From NCBI GenBank assembly GCA_036971615.1, contig JAYKKR010000001.1, positions 4,588,001 through 4,652,000 on the forward strand: a stretch of 64,000 nt of DNA. Direction: 5' to 3'. The notes beneath the pieces are model-generated. The model searched no databases. It was not told the DNA's origin and saw nothing but the letters and a program-made list of their open reading frames with translations. Within the stretch, counting starts at the first letter, position 1, and each line of letters starts with the position of its first letter. The translations under genes and the position numbers were made by a program. The stretch is from Amyloporia xantha. Its lineage: Eukaryota; Basidiomycota; Agaricomycetes; Polyporales; Adustoporiaceae. Shown piece after piece: positions 53,466 through 64,000 of the stretch.

Positions 53466-54829
53466 ACGCAAATAGCAAGAGGGACGAGTGCCTGATTGGT
53501 GTACTGTCTTCCGAGGCAATGAAAGTTATGGAAAAAGATGCGGAGAGGGCCGCAAAAGCGCTGGCAAAGGTCAAAGAAGAGCGAAAAGAATTTGCACTTC
53601 AACCAGACGTCTTCGCAGCTGCAAAGCTAGTCAAGCGCAAGGAACTCAACGAAGATACCAGGTTCGTCTCTCTCTCCGATGTCGTCATAGCCGATATAGC
53701 GCCAACCGGTCGCATGAATGTTACCATCTAGACTATATACCTTCGAGTTACCGAAGGGGAAGGATGGAAGCCATGGATTGCTAGGACTTCCGATCGGCAA
53801 ACACGTGCAGATTGTAAGCTGGCCATACTCATTTACCGAATCACAGCGTTGAAGGTGATGAGATCAGGCTGTTCATTTTATGGATCAAGCTGTTATGCGT
53901 TCTTATACCCCCGTAAGACCTGTGTTGCCAAACGAGGAAGATGGCACATTCGACCTATTGGTTAAGACATACATGCCCACCGACGGTGGTCCGTTTCCAC
54001 CCGGAGGTACAGCATCCAATTACCTGGATCTCATGCGAGAAGGCGAGCAGTCTTTTATTCCAAGATCCTCTAGTCTTTATCTTTGATTTACGCATAATGT
54101 AGGAGAGGAAATCGACGTCCTGGGACCAAATGGCGAAATCATGTACAAAGGTCGGGGTGGGTTCGTGATAGAGGGAGAAACACGGAACTTCAGAAAGGTA
54201 TGGCAACATGCGCCTCTTCATGAAGTCATCACACTGATTTATATTGCGCTCTTGCTGCAATAGATCAATCTCATTGCCGGTGGAAGTGGATGTACACCTC
54301 ACTGGCAACTTATACACGCTATCTTGTCAGACAAAAATGATGATACAAAGATCTCCTTGATTGACAGGTGCGAGCGGGTGCTAGTCCCTTGGCCGCACTT
54401 CGTCTGACTGTACTTGTTTCAAAGCAATAAGACATACGACGATATCCTCCTCCGCCAGGAACTCCAAGATTATGCAGAGCAGGAGCCAGAAAGGTTCAAG
54501 CTATGGCATTGTTTATCTAAGACGCCGAAAGACAAAGACTGGAAGGCCAGTGATTAAACATGGTTTCCATCGAAATTGACTAAAGCATATTTCAACAGTA
54601 TACGACTGGCCATTTGACCCAGGACATAATGTGAGTTTGTGTGCTATCTCGGGAGAATTCCTTGTCAATCCTGAAATTTGAATATCACAGGGAAGAACAT
54701 CTCTATCCAGCTTCCGATGACGGGACAGCCACTCTCCTGTGCGGTCCGCCGGGTTTGATTGAGAAGGCTGCCGTCCCAGCTTTGAAGAAGATGGGTTTTG
54801 AGGAAGGAAAAACACTTTTTGGCTTTTAG
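53466..54829 (+). pseudogene. niaD: Nitrate reductase, 3' part (C-terminal cytochrome b5, FAD and NAD(P)H domains)
   Basis: Resumes the frame with ANSKRDECLIG and EKDAERAAKALAKVKEER, closing cytochrome b5. The FAD-binding barrel follows (LVKRKELNEDTRFVSLS, MRSYTPVRP, DLMREGEEIDVLGPNGE across an intron). The nucleotide-binding domain has LIAGGSGCTPHWQLI and CGPPGLIEKAAVPALKK, and the protein ends EGKTLFGF at 54829. Several 45-60 bp introns are present. All family motifs are intact, so inactivation is due only to the insertion and looks recent. Without the 5' part this piece has no promoter of its own that I can identify. Confidence 0.93.
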
Positions 54830-55173
54830 TTCCATGTAGCGCATGTTGCACAATCGTCATGCCTCTTCATGCCTCTTTACTTCAACTATAATGTAACACA
54901 AGACCACCGTATTTGCCCATCGTTAGACTCGTGTAGCGTTAGTTCTTGTGACCGACACTGTCTGCCCCAAATTCACAGAATAAACAAAGCTCCGACCATT
55001 CATTGCAGATGCACATTTCGATAGCGACAAAGTCCGTCTATATTACAAACATTATTACTATAGACAAGCAATCGAAGATCCCCCTATCCATTATGACCCT
55101 GACTTGATATGATACATTGCTCCCGTGATGTTGAAATGCGAATAGAGAGAATCAAATTGGAATGTTTTTGACA
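54830..55173. other. 3' ends of convergent host genes
   Basis: Between the nitrate reductase stop (+) and the stop of the BRE4-like gene (-). AT-rich, no gene. Confidence 0.45.
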
Positions 55174-58100
55174 TTATGCATCCTTGGCCGGCCTCTCAGA
55201 GGCATACGACCTTGAGTCGGGTACACCAATTCCGTGGATATGGTACTGTTCGCCAACCAGTTCCTTTGCGGCGACCATCAGCTTATCCAAGCGTAGAACG
55301 ATGCCGAAAGCGGTTGTAATGCCCACGGCGAAGGTTCTGCGGCAATAACATCAGTCTGACGAAACCAACAACACCCCAAGGACAATACTCACAAATATTG
55401 TTCATTCTCTAACGTATCAATGGTCATCGTCCGAGGGAGACCATAGTCGTCGTCCTCTTCCTGTCGGATTACGTTCAGGCCGTGCGTATAAACCATAAAA
55501 CGATCCAAGAGTGGGCACGGCGTTATCTGTGGCAGAGGAGTACCAGTACGCAACGCGGTCGAGATCATATCTACCATTAGAGAAAGGTGTTAACGATTGA
55601 TAATTTACCATCGAGAAGTACGTACTGATAACGGCCAGAACATCACCCTGGAATTCCGCATCTAGAAAACGAGTGCGGCGAAGAAATGCCCGAGACCAAG
55701 CAGGGTCCAGATGTTCCACAACAGACATCAGATGAGACAGTAGGAACGCCAATTGCCTACAGGAAAAGACAATCAATGAGACGAAGAAAATTGAATCGCT
55801 CGCTAGGAACATTACATTTGAAGCTCCAGGATGCGTTGATACCGATCAGCTGGCCATTTTCCTCGTAGCGAGAACTGAAGGAAGTCAGACGTGAATGTGT
55901 CGAATTATTATACAATGACGCACTTCATAAATGATGTTGGTCTTCAGTACCACCGATCGCTTGAGTTTCATTCGAATGGCCACCAGTGCCTGAACAATCT
56001 CCCCTTTATCCGTTTCGTGACGACCTCGTGTGTTCGCGAAGGAAACGATCGAGCAGTACACTGTACCTAGCTCTGCTGCTGTCGTTGACAGCATCGTACG
56101 CTGATACCGACGAAGGGTGGTGGATGGGGGAAGGAAGGAGAAAAGGCTACCACATGACTGAATGAGACGGTCTTAGTGAATACAAGTAGAGTACACTCAC
56201 AACGCTGCAGTGACACCGGCAGTTACAAGGACAAACCTCCTCTAAAGAACAAAATCTTGAGAACTCCAGACCAAGTGATAGAAAGAAGGTACAAACCCAT
56301 GCGAGGTCGAAGCCGTAGAAGTGAAAAATTACAGGGAAATGCGTATTCTGCCATGAAAATCCGAGCACCTAGGCATAAAAATAGATGAGTCTGCGATGCG
56401 TAGGATTTGTCTCAACGTCGATCAACGCACCAGTGCAGTAGTAACGAAGAAAATGATGTTGGTCATCGGCGGACCTGGCCAGTATAAACGGCCGTAGTAG
56501 AAGAATGGGAAACACACTCCAAGCGTTGCAGCGAAGCCATAAGCGTTCCCCTTTCCCCTCCCGGCGGATATATACCTAACGTGGAAATATTAGGGCCTTG
56601 AGCACTGCGCCCTGTTTTCCGGATCAAGAATCATAATCGTACCATAATACCATCCCCATTAAGCAGCCCAAAAATGTACTGATTAGACGGGCTACTAGCG
56701 CGAAAGTCGTATCACCCCGAAACCGTGCGAGTGTCAACTGGCCCATGAAACTGGAAGGGTAACGGACTGGTCAAACTATGGACGCTGCTCTGTAATGGAT
56801 GACTTACATCCCCCAAACAAATCTTTCAGCTGTGAAGAGTCAGCCGCTAGTACACACAACAGAATGAAATTAACGAACTATATGCGAAATGTGTAGAACT
56901 CTTCAGGAAACTAGGAATACATAGGATGACTGGGATCGAGGCGTCAGTCTCCTTCACATTAGTGACGGCTGGCTTGTTGCTCAACTTGTTAACAGTCCCG
57001 CCTTCAGGGCAAACAGTGCATTACCGCCCGATAGTGCTGCGAGAAGATCATGGAGCCACGACATAACCTCCTCGAAGACGTTCCCAGGCGGCAAGGCATC
57101 GGGGTTTCGACGCGAAGCCAATCCGAGATCTTCTTCCCACTCTGTCTGCATACCCGGGATAACATCTAATAATACAGCAACGATGAGATTGAAGCAAAGG
57201 GATCTAGCGAAGATACCGACCTGGGTCTTCGTCATCATCACGTTCCAATTCAGCTGAGCCATCATAACGGTTCCAGTCGAACAGCTTCTTTAGAGGGAGC
57301 CGGGGAGTCCAGAGTCTCGCCTTCTTGTTGTTTTCTTCCAATTTAGTGATGGCCTCCAGCTGACACAAAGAGTGAGCAATGCACCCATCGCGCGAAATCC
57401 AAGGTTTGACTTACAATTTCAATCAAGATGCAAGAAAAGCGTATGAGATGGTACTGATATACATAGCAATGGAACAAATATCGATGCGGAGGAGGCTCTA
57501 CGGTCCCTTCGGGCGAGCCTACATGGTTCGGATCAAATGCAGAGCGGTATGGATCCACGACGCGTAACCTGATGTCACTGTTAATCACGCGCTCGTAGTG
57601 CCAACGATCAATCCCTACTTACCTGTAATCTTTCCTGAACCGCTCAAGCGCTTGTGTGATCTTTTCCTTGAGCGTTGCCAGAGTGGCTAGGTGCTCCGCC
57701 CTGTCTCTCTCGATGGTAGAGCGCCGAGCAAAGCTTCTCTGCCGTACGCTACCGATCCAAGATTTCACGCCCCTGACGATATCTGCGCAGGCTACCAACA
57801 ATTCGTCACAGCTCTCGCTGAGCAAAACCACGAACTGCTCTGTCACGTCCGGTGAGTCGGGATGGGACAGCCGAGTCGCTTCGAGCGCGAGGTACCGCTG
57901 TGACTCAAACACACCGACGGCCGCCTCTGACGACATCGCATGCGGGACGGAGAGCGAATGCGCCAGGTGCAGGAGGGAGAAGTGGAGCCGCTCGTGGTGG
58001 CTGTCTTCCTCGTGCCGGCGCAGGCGGAAGCTCAGATGCCGCGATATCGTCAGGCGGAGGGACGACGCGCTCGCCTGGTGAGACCTGTTGCCCGTGCGGT

Positions 58101-59701
58101 GGCGCAGCCTGCCCCGATCTGCGCCGGGCGAGGTGGGCCGGGAGGGCATGGGGCTCCAGGCGTTCGGGTCCATCCTGGACGTCGTGGGCGTTATGGCGGG
58201 ACTGGTCGGTCTTGACCCGAACGGTGTCCCTGGCCTTGACGTCACGGGCGTGATCGGTCTCGATCCGATAGGGGTGCTTGGCTTGGAGGGGAGCGGCGTG
58301 ACAGGGAACCTCTCGCGCATCGGCTCGATGAGCGTGAAGAATATGCCTAGGCCGTTTGCACGCGTGACGAGGCGGCGGACGAGCAGCTGCAGGCTGCCTA
58401 CGTCGGCAGGAGCGAAACGGCCCCAGACGATGTCGTGTTTCACGAGACGTAGCGCTGCCGCCGCGGGGGCAAGGCCCGCTTCGGCTTTGTTCACTAGTCC
58501 GGAGACTTTCGAGGCACCTGCGGAAAACTCGGCACCGCTGGGCGTAGTTTTGAGTACGGCGCGATGTTCGATGAGCGCGGTCTCGAGGGGGTCAAGAAGG
58601 CGCGCGAGCGCGGCAGAGTACTGCGCGGTGATCGTGGAGGGGAAAACGATAGCAGCGAACAGGATGCACAGAGCGGCATGAAATACGAGTGGCAAGACAA
58701 TGGCCCTGCCAATGATGTAGTACGGGTAAGGGAATAGGATCGCTGTAATGAGGGAGATGTCGACGGTGATCGCGCCAAAGACGGAGGGGAAGAGGAAGGG
58801 GCCAGGTCCTCGCTTGGCCTTCACGAAGAGAAAGAAGGCTGCGCCGATGAAGAGGAACACGCCCATGACCACTGTGGGGGCGGCTTCGACATATTGCCCG
58901 GTGAGGATGGTTGTGAGCGAGGCGTTATAGTCGGTGTGAGTGCGTGCAAGACTAGCAAGGAATATCCCCAGGCAGCTCCAGCTGAGAAGGGTGAGTTGAA
59001 TAATGAACAAGGACATCAACGATGAACACTCACGCCCAGCCTATTGTTGTAAAACCGGCAAAGATGAGTTCTCGTTCCACGACGGCGATGAAAGGATCGT
59101 GGGGCGGATCAAGCAAGGCAGCTATGGGGTTATTGTTATACTCGGCACGTAGAGTAAGATATGATCATGCGACAAACCTACGAGGAGCAGAAACGTTGCC
59201 TGTATGTACAGTCGTGAGCGCATGTTCGAATGAGCAACCTGCCACACAAAGGAGCAACGAACAGGGGCGACATACCTGACCGAGGACACTCTCGACCTTG
59301 GGAATGACCATGAACAGAACAGATACCCAACCTACTATAGCGCTTCGAATGACTGGCTTGATCTTGGACCATGACCAGTTGGCCGGGACCCACTGTAGAT
59401 CGAGGGGGAACTTGTGCACGAGAAATTTGCCTATCCGACGCAGCCGGTGCGACCGTGGATGGGATTCACTGCCCGCTGGTTTCTCTTTGTTGGTGGCTTG
59501 ATCTGGGGTCGAACGGGAAGTGTTCCATGAAGGGGTCTCGATACGGACATGCCTGAGGGTATGTGGGTGATCCTGGGTGCGAGTCTCGTCCGTGTCCTCA
59601 TCACCGAGACGCGGATCGTAGCGCAAGCTTGAGCGCCAGCTGATGTCAAGAACCTCAGGATATTGAGTTTCGCGATCGACGTAGGTTGCGGCAAGGGCCA
59701 T
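55174..59701 (-). CDS. BRE4-like putative ER transporter / aromatic-acid-exporter-type membrane protein
   Basis: A multi-exon gene from MALAATYVDRETQYPEVLD at 59701 to ERPAKDA with stop at 55174-55176. The N-terminus is cytosolic and Ser/Thr-rich, followed by hydrophobic helices (IVGWVSVLFMVIPKV). The family motif LDPPHDPF precedes ELIFAGFTTIGWA and GVFLFIGAAFFLFV, then LITAILFPYPYYIIGRA. This fits the 6-TM N-terminal module of the fungal putative ER transporter family. A long cytosolic middle contains repeats of the type SRPxTPxxSRP. A second membrane block lies toward 56400-57260 (FALKAGLLTS, SLCFNLIVAVLLDVIP). Budding-yeast Bre4 affects brefeldin A sensitivity; substrate here unknown. It shares a divergent promoter with LSM6. 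Confidence 0.75.
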
Positions 59702-60013
59702 TGTGAATGGTACTTACTGGGAGGGACGGGGTGGGTCGCCCTCTTGATGCTGCTGCATGAGGGCTCTGTCCGTTTTGAAGGGTGTGCGAGAGGGGAAGCG
59801 CACAGAGGACCCGAGTGGTGGTTCTGAACAAGTTGGAAATTGGGCGGGTGGCCACAGCACGCGCCGACTTTATTGCTGAGGAGGATCATCAGGAAGCAGA
59901 TGCCGCGCTCTCGCCCGCATTCAATACAGAAGCGGCCCGATCTCCCGTCAGCCAACGGCACCCCGCCCTTTTCCCACGCCTCTCGTCCACCACAGCTGAC
60001 CTCCGACGTCGAT
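59702..60013. promoter_or_regulatory. Divergent promoter of the BRE4-like and LSM6 genes
   Basis: About 310 bp between two head-to-head host genes. No TATA box is obvious, as is common for housekeeping fungal promoters. Confidence 0.45.
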
Positions 60014-60428
60014 ATGGACGACTCCACACCCCCGCCCCCGCCCCCGCCAGCAGAGCTTTCTCCCCCGCCGCCCCCGCCTACAACCACAGGATCCCCCACA
60101 GACTTCCTCAAGGGCGTCGTCGGCAAACGTGTCGTCGTCCGTCTCACATCTGGCGTCGATTACCGGGGTGTGTGTTTTGCCGCAGATCCGCAGTCCCTGT
60201 GGAGACGAATTGACCAACCTCCGTGCTCCAGGCGTGCTGTCTTGCCTCGATGGCTACATGAACATCGCCCTCGAGCAGACCGAGGAGCACGTCAACGGCA
60301 CCGTCACCAACCGCTATGGTGATGCTTTCATTCGCGGAAACAACGGTCAGTCCCCTCGACTCATCCCCGTGAAAACTCAACCTGATCTTTCTCTAGTGTT
60401 GTACATTTCTGCGGCTGAGGCGCTATGA
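60014..60428 (+). CDS. LSM6: U6 snRNA-associated Sm-like protein LSm6
   Basis: Three exons (60014-60167, 60232-60345, 60397-60428) give a 99-residue protein. LSm6 is a subunit of the Lsm1-7 ring (cytoplasmic mRNA decapping and decay) and the Lsm2-8 ring (U6 snRNA binding in the nucleus). Sm1 reads FLKGVVGKRVVVRLTSGVDYRG and Sm2 reads NRYGDAFIRGNNVLYIS. CLDGYMNIALEQTEEHVNG is nearly invariant in the family. The start MDDSTPPPPPPP adds a Pro-rich extension of about 28 residues before SPTDFLKG, which usual LSm6 proteins lack. A shorter start is not available in frame. Confidence 0.93.
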
Positions 60429-61483
60429 CATGCTGTGGAGGATCTGCTGGGGGAGGTCACGGCATAGCGGACGCTGAGGGATCCTTCTCACGAGTCCTCT
60501 CAGGAACATGTTCCGTCAGCCTATGTCATGCCGCTAAAAATAGGCGAGGCTCCATCTCTTCCTTGTCGTCGCTGCTGCGTTGAATCAGCATTAGGTGCTA
60601 CCATCGGACTCGAGTAATGAGAGGACCTCCATGTATTTTATCACCATCATGTCGCTTTGCCGACCAATGCAGTCTTACTTTGAACGACTGTCAACCAATG
60701 TACAGTCCTCTCCTGATCATCAGTCGGCGGCCCTACCCCGAGTAAGCCATCAGTCGAAACCGACAGCGCGCGTCGGTTGTTTCCTTGTTTGAGAGCGAAT
60801 GTTCGCACTTACGAGGAATTGCTGAACTGGGTGAGTGTAACCCGAGGTGCCTTCGGATCACAGGCAGCTAGGCATTCAGACGGCTGGGATCTAGCACCGG
60901 AACTTGTGCGTAGTCAGACTCACATGCCGGCGTGTAGATATACGATGGGGACGGACTTTACTGCGAAGGTATATTAACATTAGGACATTCGGCCGGTTGC
61001 AAGTGGGACCACCCATGCGCAGTGCAGTCAAGGGCTGTGGATGTGAAGGGGTCGACTTCACGAAGGCTCATGTGAAGGCATAAACCGTGTTTGCACATTT
61101 GCGACCTGGCCGTGACTCGTACGTGAATGGCAACGCTTCACGACTGCTCAAGTTCAAGCCTCATGGAACGTGTCCGGTGTCTATTTACCTGTGCTTTGCA
61201 TTTTTTCCGACGCTTCATTCATGGATACAGTTCTGTTCCCTGACGTGGTGCCGTAGATTATGACTTGATATAACTTGATATAGCTTGAAGCCTGCGATGT
61301 CGGTAGAAGTATTTTCTGTTCCCGATTCAAATTCATGATTCGAGTGACTGCATCGTCCGTCAATCTCGATTCTGGTCGTTCCAGCAGCGCGGCGCGTGAT
61401 CGATCGAGTACGACCGACGCGTGAGTCGCGATGCTCACCCGCCACGCTCCGCCACGTCGTCCCCGTTCTCACTACGACACCCA
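60429..61483. other. Intergenic host DNA between LSM6 and the aminopeptidase gene
   Basis: About 1 kb. Short open frames only, none convincing. It contains the LSM6 3' end and the aminopeptidase promoter. Confidence 0.45.

Positions 61484-64000
<2,517 letters not shown>

Overview
This is nuclear DNA of a filamentous basidiomycete, most likely an Agaricomycete. Genes are intron-dense (40-70 bp GT-AG introns), and several cargo genes belong to protein families typical of mushroom genomes. Host loci, left to right: an assimilatory nitrate reductase (+, ATG at 131), a BRE4-like multi-pass membrane protein (-), LSM6 (+), and a mitochondrial-type M17 leucyl aminopeptidase (+, running off the right edge).

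The nitrate reductase is cut in two. Its molybdopterin domain, dimerisation domain and the first part of cytochrome b5 lie at 131-3834. The reading frame resumes at 53466, with the rest of cytochrome b5 and the FAD/NAD(P)H domains to 54829. Joining T3834 to A53466 restores a tyrosine codon with nothing lost or duplicated. The intervening 49,631 bp behaves as one giant Helitron on the + strand. It encodes a 1,987-residue RepHel protein (31281-37244), ends in CTAG with a hairpin 12 nt upstream, has a hairpin near its 5' end, and shows no target-site duplication.

Helitron cargo comprises an F-box protein (4426-5934, -), a ribonucleotide reductase large subunit (6435-9228, -) and a small subunit (28755-30054, -). 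It also includes a nucleotidyltransferase-like protein (23618-28304, +), two unrecognised proteins (37648-38849 and 42857-47991, +), a BTB protein (40623-41666, +), an F-box/LRR protein (48429-50471, -), a small spliced unknown gene (51174-51849, -) and a WOPR (Gti1/Pac2) protein (52283-53217, +). Both ribonucleotide reductase genes keep open frames across about ten and five exons. However, the small subunit has Arg in place of both iron-binding His residues, and the large subunit has changes at the Asn/Glu around its active-site Cys, in the C-terminal Tyr pair and in the N-terminal ATP-cone.

Three younger insertions are nested in the Helitron. A 12.4-kb Ty3/gypsy-type LTR retrotransposon (9496-21856) has gag-pol on the minus strand and a set of antisense accessory genes on the plus strand, one of them inside each LTR. 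Two copies of a non-autonomous foldback element (E1 23719-27164, E2 44218-47734) lie in opposite orientation. Each has a 7-bp target duplication and interrupts a cargo gene whose frame is restored when the element is removed. The Helitron without these insertions is about 30 kb.

Positions of splice sites were read by eye and can be off by a base or two.
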